Origin: Streblospio benedicti
Lineage: Eukaryota; Annelida; Polychaeta; Spionida; Spionidae
DNA length: 64,000 nucleotides
Assembly (NCBI GenBank): GCA_019095985.1
Contig: CM032669.1
Coordinates: forward strand, 41,024,922 to 41,088,921
Reading direction: 5' to 3'
This document shows positions 10,533 to 22,520 of the stretch, piece after piece; within the stretch, counting starts at the first letter, position 1, and every line of letters starts with the position of its first letter. The position numbers and the translations under genes are program-made. The notes under the pieces are model-generated. The model did not search any database and had not been told where the DNA came from. It saw only the letters and a program-made list of their open reading frames with translations.

Positions 10533-11153
10533 TGTGACGGTTTTTGTATGAAAACATAAGGCCCCATGATAGTGACTGATGCGACCCACTGATGCTTAAG
10601 AGGCTCAGTTCCGATGTGACGACCCCTTCAATACTAGTGCATGGTCATGTCAGAGGTAGTCATTAGTGGGTGAGAAACTGGTGAACATTTGCTGATAGTT
10701 CAGGGTAGGCAGCTATGAAAAATAGCTGGCCTGTCAAAATGTGGTTGGTTCTTAATTGATTATATTAATATGGCTACCTTTAAAACAGTAACATATCATC
10801 AGTTTTACCATGCACCTTTGACCATTGCCATGTCAGATATACATTAGTCATTAACAGGGCTTAGAAGCTTCAGAAGACTTCTTGAGGGACCACAGGATGG
10901 GCAACTATGGACAGTAGCAGGCCTTAGAAAATGTTGTCTGTCCTTAATTCGTTTTTGTTATATGAAATAATTGATTATATTAACATGCGAGCTTTAAAAA
11001 AGTAACGTTTCCCACGGAACTTTGAAATCAGCTGGCACATGGTCATAGATAGGTGCTTATTTTATGGCCTGCTGTCACAGACTTGAAAGCAATTGTTGCT
11101 CGAGAACTGTTGGTCTATTCTCTGTGCTGATATTACAGGTATACCGGTAGTAA
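10489..11153. other. Unique intergenic stretch, no gene seen
   Basis: AT-rich mixed sequence. A second loose match to the repeat C end (AAGGGTTAATG) is at about 10496. Nothing else was recognised. Confidence 0.3.
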
Positions 11154-11456
11154 TACTGTTTGAGAACGGCTTAGTAGGTTGACAGAAACGCTTGCGTACT
11201 AATCACTCAAAACTCCTAATTCATCTTCATTTTCTCTGACACAAGTTCAATAATTGAGAGACAATGTATCTAAGTTAAAACCATTCATCATCATCATTGT
11301 TTTTTACCAGTATTGAACACAAATCACAATGATTTAAACATCTGAATGCGGTGAGCAGGTTGGACTTACTGTAAAAATGTAATTACTGTTCAATTAGGAA
11401 TGTAGGTTATAGGGTTAGTCTGTTAATGTCGGTCTAACATGAACCCAAAGTAACAA
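11154..11456 (+). repeat. Dispersed repeat, fullest copy
   Basis: It runs from TACTGTTTGAGAACGGCTTA to AACATGAACCCAAAGTAAC. The first 257 bases match 3871-4136 in inverted orientation and the last 70 match 3484-3560 directly. The class is unknown; no transposase or tRNA-like head is visible. Confidence 0.7.
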
Positions 11457-11598
11457 ATCCTGTTATATAAAGAATTACATGTATGGCATCACATGTAATT
11501 AGACCTGTGACTCCAAGTCAGATTAGGAGGCCCCCTTGGTACAATATCACTTAGTCTCTGGTGGGATATAATCTTAACCGTCATAGGTCATATGACAA

Positions 11599-11773
11599 AA
11601 GGGACCATTCATTATTTATGGGGGGGGGGGATTTTCTGAAAATTTCTGTACAAAGGCGGAGACCCCCCCTCTTTTTTCATGTACAAAGTTGATGGCCCGC
11701 CCTCAATTTCCATGTATATAGTTGGCCGCCCCCCTTAATTTCCTCCGCCCCGCTCTTAAATAATGAACAGTCC
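11599..11773. mobile_element. Small MITE with AGGGACnnTTCATTATTTA ends
   Basis: The left end AGGGACCATTCATTATTTA and right end TAAATAATGAACAGTCCCT are inverted. The centre is G-rich on the left and C-rich on the right (11621-11633 against 11725-11752). It has no coding capacity. Confidence 0.7.
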
Positions 11774-11931
11774 CTAATGGCATATGATGATATATGTAAG
11801 AAAGTTTTTTTTCAGAATAGAATCAGAATACGAACCTTTGAAATCAGCAGTCCGAGGTTAAAATCAACTGGCCCAAGGCCGACAGGTAGTCCTTATTTGG
11901 CACCCTAATGTAATTCACATTTGCATTTCAG

Positions 11932-12004
11932 ACTGACTGTCCAGAGAGCGTGAGCATCCAGGTTAAGGATTTCTACAGAAACTATTGGAAGTTAACAGCA
12001 AACG
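11932..12004 (+). CDS. Internal exon of an unrecognised gene
   Basis: A 73-nt exon is preceded by a good acceptor (TTTGCATTTCAG) and followed by a strong donor (GTAAGT). Of the three frames only one lacks a stop: it enters at phase 0, leaves at phase 1 and encodes 24 residues, including the aromatic-rich VKDFYRNYWKLTAN. The one open frame with consensus splice sites on both sides makes chance unlikely. It joins in frame to the exon at 17884. I do not recognise the family. Upstream exons were not found and may lie outside the window. Confidence 0.55.
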
Positions 12005-12148
12005 GTAAGTAAATTATTTAGAATCGTTCTTGTCTGAAACTGACACTGACAGTTTTATTGGGCGTTTCGTTTCTTGAAATCATTTTTCATCTAGGTACTG
12101 GGGGCGTAAAACTCGTTATTCATGCGCAGAAAAGTAAGGGTTAAATAT

Positions 12149-12190
12149 AAAGTAGAACCTCTGCATTGAGACTGGCCTCGTATTGCCATT
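12149..12190 (+). mobile_element. MITE-A fragment
   Basis: Only the left end (AAAGTAGAACCTCTGCATTG) and ACTGGCCTC remain. Confidence 0.5.
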
Positions 12191-13375
12191 GGACTTGTTT
12201 TATGAATGCACAATATTATATAGTCTCACACACGCAACCATGAATTAAAATCAAAATTTAAATAGCAAAAATAAAGATGAAAATATTAAAAAAAGATAAA
12301 AAAAATAAAAAAATAAATCGTCATTTGGTTTGAGCATAGACCATGTAGACAGACACTAGACCCACCGATCCTTCGAGTTTTATTTCAACGAATAGTTGAT
12401 TTTTATGGGTAAAGTTAATTAAATCTCTTGTAAAATCAGAGACATTACAGCTTGAAGTAAATTAAAGCATCAAATAGCTGTACAATGTTTTAGACTTGTC
12501 AATACGCTGCCATACATCACACACCTACTGGTCTACTTCTAAGAACAATGAAGTAGAAATACGAGGAGGTGTCATAATCAACTTTTTGCAATATCAATTG
12601 ATTTCTTTGAAAAATCAATGGTAATAGTTTAAATGTTAGGTGTAGATTATCACATTCTGTGTAATGTTATAGGTCTTCTAAGTCGATGCTTTGAAATGAG
12701 ATAAGATCGTAACTAACTAGATGTCGATAATTAAACCGTGTAGAGGCCATTACCATGGAACGAGAGACGCGCGTTCACAGATTCCAAAATCAAAGCGTAT
12801 TTAGCATGTTGATTTAAAATTTATGAAAGTGTGTTTCAAAATAATCAATGTTAATGGAGAAATGTTTGTATAGGCTTTGAAGTATTATTGCTTTAGTCAT
12901 AGGTTTACACAAAGAAAGATTTTGCGATAAATACGGCTGAATTATCGGTTTATTTCCTTATCTTTCTTATTTTTCAATGTCATTCGACAATAGCACGTAT
13001 ATTATTGCACTATTTTTTATTGTGTTCTAATCATGTACAGTGCTATTTCGGTGATTTACAAGAACACTTCGGAGTTCAAGCACTTTAAGAAGGCACCTGT
13101 TTATACCAATTTATGGACGTTTCTGACTGAAAATCAAATTGATAGTAAAACTCGTCTTAAGAGTTTGCAATGGTAAATAATATGATATTCTTCAATTGTC
13201 AATAAGCGATTCTCATTTCTGAAAGGAGACATTCATTCTATAATAGTGTTGTTGTGAAGAAAAAAATTGATGTCTTTCGTATCTGAGAATTGATAGTTTT
13301 CATTGATCGGATTCTAGAAAGCATCTGGCAAAGAAGCGTGTCATAAACACACAAATAATGCTCTTCTAAAGACAT

Positions 13376-13591
13376 TTAACCCTTTACTAAGCGAGTTGGT
13401 CATTGATGCCTACAATTGCAGCCTGAAATATAGCCTAAAATAAGCTCAAATTTACTAAGATTGATGTCTGATTTACCTGAAAGCAGTTAGGGTCAATGAG
13501 ACATCCTTTGTGCTAAATTTGTGCTTATTTTAGGCTTTATTCTAGGACGGAATAGTACCATCATTTGTTTCTTTAGTTACTAAAGGGTTGA
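13376..13591. mobile_element. PiggyBac-like MITE (repeat C), complete short copy
   Basis: TTAA-CCCTTTACTAA at the left and TTACTAAAGGG-TTGA at the right form near-perfect inverted ends in a TTAA-type target. Inside, AAAATAAGCTCAAATTTACT and AATTTGTGCTTATTTTAGG are a second pair of inverted blocks. Confidence 0.75.
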
Positions 13592-15613
13592 ATAGCTGCT
13601 CCTGATTATTTCGGAACAATAATGGATGGTAAATCAATGTGATTTACGTTTTCATTTTATTATTTCTATTGTAGTGGTGAAAATTGAACGACGCTTTATT
13701 GTTGTGTTTGATAGAGATAGATGGAGATTGGAGAAAAGACAGTCTCATAAATATACCTCGTTTAGCTTCAATATTATTTCTTGATCAATTAAGTATGAAA
13801 TTGTCAGTTAGTATTTTTCTTATTTGGTTTATATATGTATAGCGCTTGGTGTCATAGGATTAATTTTTATTTCAGTTCATAATAGTCCTCTTGTGAAATA
13901 ATTAAATAGGCATGTAAAGCTTTGGAAGGCCGTGGACTCAAACTCACCATCACTTGTACACTACAGACTGATCATATATGCGTAGACAAGCGTCCGATTC
14001 ATTGGACTAACCTTCCCACACATTTAGATGCATCACAGTGTCATACTTGGAGACAGACAACCCTTAATCCCTTTTGGGGCTCAAGTTTTGCTGACGTCCG
14101 ACAGTGTGGCTGCTTTGTGGCGCCATGGAACATGTCTGTACCTTTCCGCGGTTATTCCTAATCGGTACCCTATAGAATAATTACGCTACAAAATAGTTGT
14201 ATTTCCAAAGTTAAAATTTTTTTTAAAAACTTTTTTTCTAACATTTTCAAGCATACAGGCTTAATTTAATTTTTTTTTTCAAAATCGATTTTGAAAAGAA
14301 GCCTGTGTACTTTAGAAATTAGAAATGAAAGTGATAAGATTTTAATTTTCCCACGATTGAAACAGTAGATTCAATTTATATCCATATATAGTTTAGCATA
14401 TAACAAAATAGTAATTATTGCAATATGTTTTTACTTTCCTTGAAAATATATATAATGGGGTAATTTAGAAAGCTGTACAAAAAAACACAAAAAACCACAT
14501 CAGATATTTTTACATTTCCAAGAATTTTGGGTGGTCGATTCTATACATGGAATGTTAGTGATACGTCTGATATCATTATACACTATAGTTCACATAGTCT
14601 CTGATTTTAGGCAAACCAGAGTGAGACAACAACTTTATTACTGATATTAAACTAGTTTATTATGCATTTTAGAGCATTTTGTTGTAATCAGTTGACACAT
14701 TTATCGACTTTGATTCAAAATTTGTCATATGTTATAAGTTAATTTCTTTCTGCGCACAGCTGTCCCTTATCGGTACACATTGTGGACCGAAAATTCAATG
14801 AACATCTCGTTCATCAGTTCATAATTTAATGAAGGGACAGTATCTAACTAACAAGGCTGCCCGTATCAAGATTGGCGTTTCATTTTCTTTTGTGAATGAC
14901 GTCCAAACAAATTGCTCGTTATTACTTCTGATACTGTTGACAAATTACGTGAGATTTGAAACATGTCCACTTAGTGTACATGTACGTCTTATCGTGAACA
15001 ATTCAGATTAAAAAGGCAGGTGTCAACGCTATTCAAGTCTGTCTTTTTTTTAAATGATTTCATTATCATCTGCGGAATTTGAATAATTTCTATATTAGTA
15101 ATAATCAGTCTGCATCGAAACACCTACTGAGCTGTCATTGAAAATTTGCTTTTTAAATGTGTTTTTCATATATTTCTAATTTGTCTTTGGTGGCAGCATC
15201 GCCATCTTGCCAGAGGGTTGGTGGCTGTTACTAGCCTGTAGACGTGAAGTTTGAATTATATACACAAATGCGTTGCGAAAAAGAGTTCAAACATGTCTTT
15301 ATAATGATAGACTTGTGCGAAAATGCTGTGTTAGTGTAATTAAAACCACTCTAATTTGTCTTTGTCATAAAAAAGCAGCCGTATTATACGGGCATGTTCA
15401 TTTAGTCGTAAAACTCTATCCCATAGCAAGGATGATACGATCTTAATTATAGCCTAGTGTTTTTCACGTTCAAAATTGTAAGATATGACAGATATTAATG
15501 AAGCTGTTTGGAGTCTTGTAGTTAATTATTGTGACAGTTGTGAGGCTGTGAGTGATAGCTGCTGTACATGCACAGACGTCATCTACCTAAGCTAGGCCAG
15601 CGTCTGTCTGGGG

Positions 15614-15900
15614 GAATCTCTTTAACAATACACAATCATATATTCAGTGTTACAATATCTTCCTGTCTGTGTAGTTGTGGAGAAATTTGCCGGGCTAGTC
15701 TAACATCAAAAGCAAAATGAATAACCATATTTCTTGTTTGGTCATTTAAGTTCGTACATTTGATATGGCTGAACCTGAAGGTTTTCTGATGTCTTCCTTG
15801 ACTTAGGCTGTGAAAAATTTTCCTCAAAATTTGGATTCTTCAATTGAGGGGTTATTTTCAGTATCTTGTGAAGTGAATAGTAAGCCAAAAATAAATGAGA
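15614..15900 (+). repeat. Dispersed repeat D
   Basis: GGAATCTCTTTAACAATACA, ATATTCAGTGTTACAATATC and TTATTTTCAGTATCTTGTGA align with 37983-38255 (GGAATCTCTTTTAAACTGCA, ATATTCAGTATTGCAATATC). The short frames here are not genes. Confidence 0.65.
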
Positions 15901-16088
15901 GCAAAGTTGAGAAACTAAGCGCAATTGAACCCATCTTAGGTGTTCAGCCTTGCTTTTTAATTACCATCACAGTATCTATTAGCTTTCTTTTTCTTTTAAA
16001 ATTTTAGGTGAAAATGTTTTTTCTGTCTCTGTTATACTAATATTCTAGAGACAATCTTAACATTTTTGACTGAACTGAATGAGTTTCA

Positions 16089-16332
16089 TCCAAACAAAGG
16101 TTCTGTTTACTACCTAACCATTTAAAGCAATATATACTTCCATGTATAATAATACATGTATAATAAGGCAGTCATCTGAGAAATCCTAGTTATATCTTTA
16201 AGAGATGAATAGAACCACTCTTTTTTGGCCACAAGCATGCAAATTAGCGTATTCTGATTGGCTGCAGACACCAGTAACTTTATGTGTTTAGACTGTGGCA
16301 TTGATAAATAGTACAACAGACTGAGGTGGTGA
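16089..16332 (+). repeat. Dispersed repeat B
   Basis: CCAAACAAAGGTTCTG at the left, ATGCAAATTAGCGTATTCTG and GGCTGCAGACACCAGTAACT in the middle, ACAACAGACTGAGGTGG at the right. Five other copies are in the window; the class is unknown. Confidence 0.7.
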
Positions 16333-16673
16333 TCCTTGACTATGTATTAATGATTATGAGGTGGCCTTTCTTCTTCAAAGCAAGAATAATCTAACTTTAC
16401 TGTCCTTTTTTCAAACTTAGAATATTTTTTCATCACACTAAAAACTTCATCATGATGAATCGGTAACAAATTACGGGAGATAAATTGTGAGAGCCACGCA
16501 AAGGCTGTCACTTGCACGAAGGCGAAAACAATCGAATTTGTTTACTTTGACTAATAACGTGGAGAGACTGTCACACCAGTAAGCGGAGACCTAATAATTA
16601 ACGAGTGAAAAAGTCATTTCTCAAATATAATTACCCAGTAGCTTGCAAATATGAATGCGGCTTGTATTGTCTA

Positions 16674-16856
16674 TACAGTAGAACCTTTTTTATACAAACG
16701 GCCCTTGGGACTGGCTTCAAGTGGTCTCAATTTGGAGGTGGTCTCATTATTGAGGTTTGTGGCAGTTGATTTATGAAGGTTTTGGACAACCAAAAATTGT
16801 CTTATTATATAGGTGGTCTGTTTATAGAGGTGGTTTTAATCAGAGGCTCTACTGCA
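16674..16856 (+). mobile_element. MITE-A copy, complete
   Basis: TACAGTAGAACCTTTTTTAT to AGAGGCTCTACTGCA. Confidence 0.85.
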
Positions 16857-17067
16857 GTGCGATTGATTCATCTCGCTGTCGATGTAAAACAAGATAACTC
16901 GGTGGTTTGTCACCGGTAACTGACAGCACGAATGCATCATCCTCGTGCGTTTTCGCCCTGTTGTATCACCTCCAATTTTTCAATTTCACCGTCTTCAATG
17001 CTGTGGGCTTCACCAGATGGTACACTCAAGACAGGTGATAGAACCAAACCAACTATCATTGAGCTTA

Positions 17068-17249
17068 TTCAGTATAACCTCGAATTGAGACCACCTGTAG
17101 ACAAAGTCCATCCCTGTAATAAGACCATTTACAGCTGTCCCAAACCTCTATGAATAGACTGCAGCAAACCTTTGTAAAACGACCACATCTCTATTGAGGT
17201 CACTCAAAACCAGTCAACTGTTTGGTCTTGATAGAGAGGTTCTACTATA
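17068..17249 (-). mobile_element. MITE-A copy, complete
   Basis: TTCAGTATAACCTCGAATTG to ATAGAGAGGTTCTACTATA. Confidence 0.85.
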
Positions 17250-17654
17250 GTTGCGTTTGCTTTGAGGCTATCTTTTTATTTCTGAAAGTTTTGAGGCTAT
17301 GTGTGTAAGTGTTAGTCTTTTACCTGAGGCTGTGTGCAAATGGTGCTGCAATATGACTCGCTCTTGCATAATCGGCAATTACGCTCCATTCGGCCGACGA
17401 TCTTTTAGCAATTTTATGATTGAAAGTACAGTGGCCATCTGTGATTTCATGTTTTTATAATAACACATTGAGAGCGTGGTGATTTGCATTGTGTCTTTTC
17501 GAGATGTAAAAACGTCACATCCTCAATAGGTTCTTGTTTATCTTTCCAGGATCAAGATCATTATCTGTAGCTGGTGCTATTTTCTCACCAATAGAGAGCC
17601 ATTGAAAGAGCCATTATAGTAATTCTCTAGGACTGCTCTCCAATCTGTACATCA

Positions 17655-17834
17655 TAAAGTAGAACCTCCATAGTATAATCACCCTGTGAACTGACCACAA
17701 GTTGTCTCAACATAGGAGGTCTTATTATGAAAGTAGACAGTCGTCTCATGAAGGAGGTTGGGGACTACGTGAAATGGCCTTGTTACATATAGTTGATGTT
17801 TGTTTAGAGGTTGTCTTGATTGAAGGTTCTACCG
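17655..17834 (+). mobile_element. MITE-A copy just upstream of an exon
   Basis: AAAGTAGAACCTCCATAGTA to TTGAAGGTTCTACCGT. It ends 49 bases before the putative exon at 17884, so the branch-point region must lie in the short gap or in the element. Confidence 0.82.
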
Positions 17835-17883
17835 TTTCTGCATAATAAGTGTATGATGTACTATCTGAGAACATTCTTTACAG

Positions 17884-18035
17884 GTGGCAGTCACATGTTC
17901 ACCAAGAAATATGACAAAACACAAACAATAGAACAACATGACCCCGATGACCCTCACAAGCAATACTATGAACTCTTTTTTAGTCATCATGGCCATAATT
18001 TGGATGATCTATGCACTCTCTTACACCCATATTAA
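17884..18035 (+). CDS. Terminal exon of the same unrecognised gene
   Basis: The acceptor is ATTCTTTACAG at 17873-17883. The phase-1 remainder G of the exon at 11932-12004 plus GT gives a glycine codon, and the frame then runs 49 codons to TAA at 18033-18035. The product is charged and histidine/aspartate-rich, with the segments KKYDKTQTIEQHDPDDPHKQ and YYELFFSHHGHNLDDLC, and ends TLLHPY. It looks like a soluble globular C-terminus. A MITE-A copy ends only about 50 bases upstream of the acceptor. I found no clear AATAAA close downstream, so the 3' end of the transcript is uncertain. Confidence 0.5.
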
Positions 18036-18106
18036 GTCCAAATTTATCGAGGAGTCACATGTGTGCATATCTTCCTGTGTATAACGATCATTTAACGGCT
18101 TTTATC

Positions 18107-18422
18107 CAGTAGAACCTCCAAGTAGGACCATCTCTGCATAATAGCAGAGACATAGCAAAGTGGTTGGATGAAATAACTGCAAATATTCTTAGGCTATACA
18201 CGCTGAAAATAGGACCCAAAACGACAAAATTTTGTCACAAAATTGGATGGGCCTACCCAATAGAGATGCTCCTGAAGTGAGACAGCTTCCATAGTAACAC
18301 TCAAGGTCCCAATTAAACCTTCATAAAGCAACCAAAATGAACCCCCATAAAGAGACCACTTCTATTTTGAGACAACTTCTGGTCAGTCCCTCGGGTCGTC
18401 CTAATAGAGAGGTTCTACTGTG
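18107..18422 (-). mobile_element. MITE-A copy carrying about 115 bp of foreign sequence
   Basis: Ends are CCAGTAGAACCTCCAAGTAG and ATAGAGAGGTTCTACTGTG. Between about 18143 and 18258 lies sequence not shared with other copies (GGTTGGATGAAATAACTGC and others), as if something inserted or was captured. Confidence 0.78.
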
Positions 18423-18787
18423 TTTAACCAGTGACCAGAAGCAAAAGTTTAATGAACCTTTACCTCGAGAAGAAAAAGGCCATTTACGGTTTCAAGAGTC
18501 GACCTCATTGCATTTAGATCATCGCGTTTGACAGCAAAAATCCTGGTTTCGCTGCCAAAGAATGGTGTTACGACCACTGCACTGCACATAAATATGCCAG
18601 GAAAATGCTTGATGTTGATGTTCAAAGAATTGTACGACAAATAGTTGGCCCTGTAATGGACCAGAGTGAGCGTGGTCACAATATGAAATATTGATATGGA
18701 GTTTTGAAACATTCCAAAGCATCACCCATGTAGTTCGATACAAATTGTATGTGTGTAAAGAATTTTGTGTCTTATTGAATTTTAAAT

Positions 18788-19256
18788 TGAATTGTGAATT
18801 TCATTGGTTTCCTTTGTTCTTTTAGAATTAGAATTTGAACAGTGCAAAGTGTTTTTAATTATTGCAATGCTTTCAATAGGAAAAGAAAATAGTATTCCAA
18901 GAGGATTCTTTCCCCTAAGTCTATAGAGCTATCACATGTTACTGCTGGGAATCGAACCCTGGATCACAATCGCTGTGGCACCTAATCACCAAGTACTTAA
19001 GATAGGTGCATTAGATGACTCAAGATCTGCCATTAGAACTGTGACTTTACTTCATATTGATAACAATTTGCAGTAAGAATCTGTACAATCTAGATTAACA
19101 ATAAATATCACAATATGTCAACTCACACCTGCTTGCCCTTTTATCTATAAAGATTTTTTGTCATAAATTGTGAATTTCATTGGTTTCCTTTGATGATTTA
19201 GCTTTAGACGTGCAAAGTGTTTTCAATTCTTGCATTGCTTTCAAAGAAACCGAAAG
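18788..19256. repeat. Direct duplication flanking a tRNA-derived SINE
   Basis: GAATTGTGAATTTCATTGG, then GTGCAAAGTGTTTTTAATTA (18787-18870), recurs as AAATTGTGAATTTCATTGG and GTGCAAAGTGTTTTCAATTC (19164-19246). The SINE lies between. Confidence 0.75.
18905..19005 (-). mobile_element. tRNA-derived SINE
   Basis: On the minus strand GGGTTCGATTCCC matches the tRNA B box, preceded by TGGTGATTAGGTGCC in the A-box region. It is followed by GTGATAGCTCTATAGACTT and GGGAAAGAATCCTC, a tail shared with 62785-62935 (ATCTATAGACTTTGAGAAAG). It is not a functional tRNA: no acceptor stem is evident. Confidence 0.65.
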
Positions 19257-19265
19257 AATCAGAAT

Positions 19266-21724
19266 ATGTCCAGTGACACCTGCCTTCACAATCACACTAG
19301 TGGGCAACTGGACACAAGCGCTGAATGACGTGGTCATTACAAACAATAAAACCTGACAGACATTTTTCTGCTGCCAACACCCAACCATTTATATTCAAAC
19401 ATGCTCGAAAAATTACAGTCCCATAAGATAAATCAATTCGAAGCACCAAAAACAAAATGCGAGATGTCAGGGTCACTGGTGGGTAATGTTAGAATCATCT
19501 TTACCTGGCCTAATTTATGGGTTCCTTGCTGGGGGCACTTGCAGCGGTACTGGGCCAGACCTTGCTAATGACCCTCCACTCACAACCAGCTCTCTGTTCG
19601 CCTCCCAAAGTGAATGTTTTACTACATAAATGGTGGCCGCTTAATGTCTTAGCCCACCCATCGACATACGCTGGCCGAGTTGCGACATTCTAATTGAATA
19701 TTTATCCCTCTTAAATACCCCTAAATGGCCTATTAGGGAAGATGTATCTCGACTCCTGTTGACTTATGCCTGGGAAAAATCCTACTTGTCCATTGGCGAA
19801 TTCTGGCACCGATTTAAAGTGAATTTTGCGCTGATCGGTGAAGCACTGAGTGCTTCAAACGCTAATGTTGACGTCAGCCGTGCCGGTAATAGATGAACGG
19901 AGACTGTCTCGCAGGTCAAAGGTCAAATTTATGCCCCTGTCGTTGTTGGCAACAACCTGCGTATTTGTTTTAGCGTGTGAGTTGTTTATGGGCTTGCTGC
20001 TACAGGCGCTAGTAATCGCCACTTTTGTCTGTTGGTTTTACAGCGTTTTTGATGACTTGTTGCGAAGTTTCTAGATGATTCTCGATGATTTACCTCCACG
20101 AGCTTCAGGGTGAAAGTGTTAGGCGTATTCAGAGCACCGATTGTGTACTGTATAAATGTCATTTGGGTACCGCAGGGCGTACTTTTTTCTATTGGCCGCT
20201 TGGTAATGTATACCAGTGATACGTTATATTGTATTATATTGGTGTGTCTACGTTTTTGATTGATTGCTTCATCCCTCTGGGCTTTTTCAATGAAATCTGA
20301 AGAGCTTTTTGGCGAACTCGAGACATTAGCTTTATTTGCATTAGAATATCATTAACATATGTATACGCAAAAATTTAATACTTTTTTGCTCTGAAAATCT
20401 TCATGAAATGACGCTATGAAAAACATAAAGGATGATAAATGTACTTGTCAAGATCCTGACTTCTAATCATAAATGAATTGGTTAAATTAGGGAACCCTTC
20501 GTTCTACAATTTGAAATCAAACATTTCATTCATCATTAACGTCAGATTCAATGTAGTTACTTGATTGAGAACGTCTCTGGATTTAATACAACACGAGAAA
20601 TATTGATGAGATCAATTGCAGTGCGACCTTGTTATCGCAAGCATAGATATTTCATTTTCTGCATTTGGCAACTCTTTTCTTGTTTTCTTATCCCTATGAT
20701 CGTTTGCTGCATAAAGTTACTAATAAATTAAAAGTGAATTTTAGAGATCTTGAAAATTTACTGTGATTGCTTCAAGCTTGAATATTTCTTCTAGGATTAT
20801 AGAGAAAAAAGTGAAAAAAGCCACTTTTGCCACATGTTTTTTTCAAGAGTTCCGTGAGAAGGGTGAGAGAGGTATCTATACTGCATTTGAAATTATAGAA
20901 CTAGACTTTGTATAGCACATGTAGTTTACATACTCCCCTTGTCATGATGCTGGGGCCCATGGTTTGCTCTCCATAAACATGTTACATATACTAATTTCGC
21001 AGAAAATCAAATATGTCAGGATAAAGTTGTGATGCATCAAAGCTACATGTACTACCATCCCACTGACCCACCTACAACCTGGACAGGATGGAAAAGCTAG
21101 CTTCTCCACATACCTTATTATGCAAAAAACAAAGGTGTATTCAATATTCACGCAAACAAATCAGCCCAAATAACTCGCACTAAAGACCGTTTCCCAGTTC
21201 TGTAAATAATAAATGTGGAAACAAAGCCCATTGATACGCGCAGCAATAAGTGGTGGCGGTAACTCAGATTTCCCTCTGATTTATCGGCCACCTCCGACCT
21301 GCAACTTTGACCAGTGCCCATAAAACTTGCCGAATGGCAGCAATTATAGATGCAAATATGGCTGGTTCCCGCGGCCGCCGATGACTAGTGCCCGGTTCGT
21401 GTTTGACATTGTTGTCATATGGCACGTTGTTCAACGTGTTGTTTGCTGAAATTCGAAGCTTGCACCTCGGGGTGTTCGGTGTTTTGGGGGCAGGTAGCTA
21501 AGTAGGGAATGATCCAATCATGGGGGTTTACATTTAGTACCAGTTAATTAAATTGTAGAATTGTAGGGGCATAGACCAGTTGTAAAAGAACATTAGATGC
21601 GAAAATGTAAGTGACAGTTTGGTCAATGTGTTGTTTTTGCCTTATGTAAGACCACATGAGAACTCCTCATGCAAAATCCTCATGAAGATCTCTATTTTCT
21701 TTTATGTAGAAAGTGCATATTTTA
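19266..21724. other. Long unique stretch, candidate regulatory block at 19500-20110
   Basis: No gene or repeat recognised. The 19500-20110 and 21180-21480 parts are GC-richer and non-repetitive; TTGACGTCAGC (19868-19878) matches a CRE-type site. The 20120-20930 part is AT-rich. Short open frames here have no splice support. Confidence 0.35.
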
Positions 21725-21725
21725 C

Positions 21726-21806
21726 CACCCAACCAAAGGCTACGTCGTCACATCACTTTGCTGTGTACTAAAATTGATAAATGGCACAGTAGACTGGAGT
21801 GATATT
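21726..21806 (+). repeat. Dispersed repeat B, internally deleted copy
   Basis: CACCCAACCAAAGGCTACG and AAATGGCACAGTAGACTGG keep both ends of repeat B; about 170 internal bases are missing. Confidence 0.65.
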
Positions 21807-21954
21807 TTATCTGATTTCATAAGGTTCATAATTATAATCGATAAATAATGAAGAATGGATCATTAATTAGCAAAGGCTTTTAAATGATTCTCCAAATATC
21901 AATAAATAAGATAGCAGAACCAATCAAACGATAAAACCACCCATAGTCGGCCAC

Positions 21955-22132
21955 TACAGTACAATCTCTATATTAGGACCACCTGATAGTTGGTCTCAAG
22001 TGATCTCAATGAAGAGGTGGTGTGTTTACGCAGGTCCCATTTGTCCCTTTATGAAGGCTTATGACAGCAAGAAATGGTCTTTTTATACAGGTGGTCTCCT
22101 TATAGTGGTAGTCGTAATTGGAGGTTCTACTG
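21955..22132 (+). mobile_element. MITE-A copy, complete
   Basis: TACAGTACAATCTCTATATT to TGGAGGTTCTACTGG. Confidence 0.85.
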
Positions 22133-22406
22133 GATTAAGCCAAGATCATCAATAATCTCTATCAATATCCATCTATCATAATCTGACAGCTTCAACAAAT
22201 CTTAATGCAAAAGTCGTGTTCGTAGACACATTCAACAATCTTTAAAGGCGAACCCATGAAAGACCCATTCTTCGGGGATCAATTGCGACGCATTCTTACA
22301 CCAATACAACAGCTAAAGAAACAAAAAGGACATATCTCTAGCTTTTTACATGATGAATACCCAGTCAAACAACCCGTCAAACAGCCATATGCAGCAGCAG
22401 CAAAAA

Positions 22407-22520
22407 TACAGTAGACCCTCGTTATCCTGAAGCTGGAGAACAGCAAAACAGCCAATATTGGAGATAACCAACTTATTCGTGTTCATAATGCTGTTGAATG
22501 GAAATGGAGCTAACCTTCTT
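22407..22520 (+). mobile_element. Pogo-like MITE, left part
   Basis: The TACAGTAGACCCTCGTTATC end resembles Tigger/pogo termini, followed by GGAGATAACCAACTTATTCG. The right end is missing. It shares GTGTTCATAATG with the copy at 25991-26172. Confidence 0.65.

Larger units (their letters stand above)
12005..17883 (+). other. Putative 5.9 kb intron with AT-rich and repeat-derived sequence
   Basis: Lies between the two exons of the plus-strand gene. The long AT-rich stretches at 12183-13375 and 13592-15600 show no gene or recognised repeat. The 13990-14170 island is GC-richer and holds a 79-residue frame without splice signals, so it could be a conserved non-coding element. Confidence 0.4.

Noticed and set aside
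18939-18990. Possible tRNA gene on the minus strand
   Set aside because: The B box is good but no paired acceptor stem or anticodon arm is evident, and the tail is shared with a second copy at 62786, so it is a SINE.
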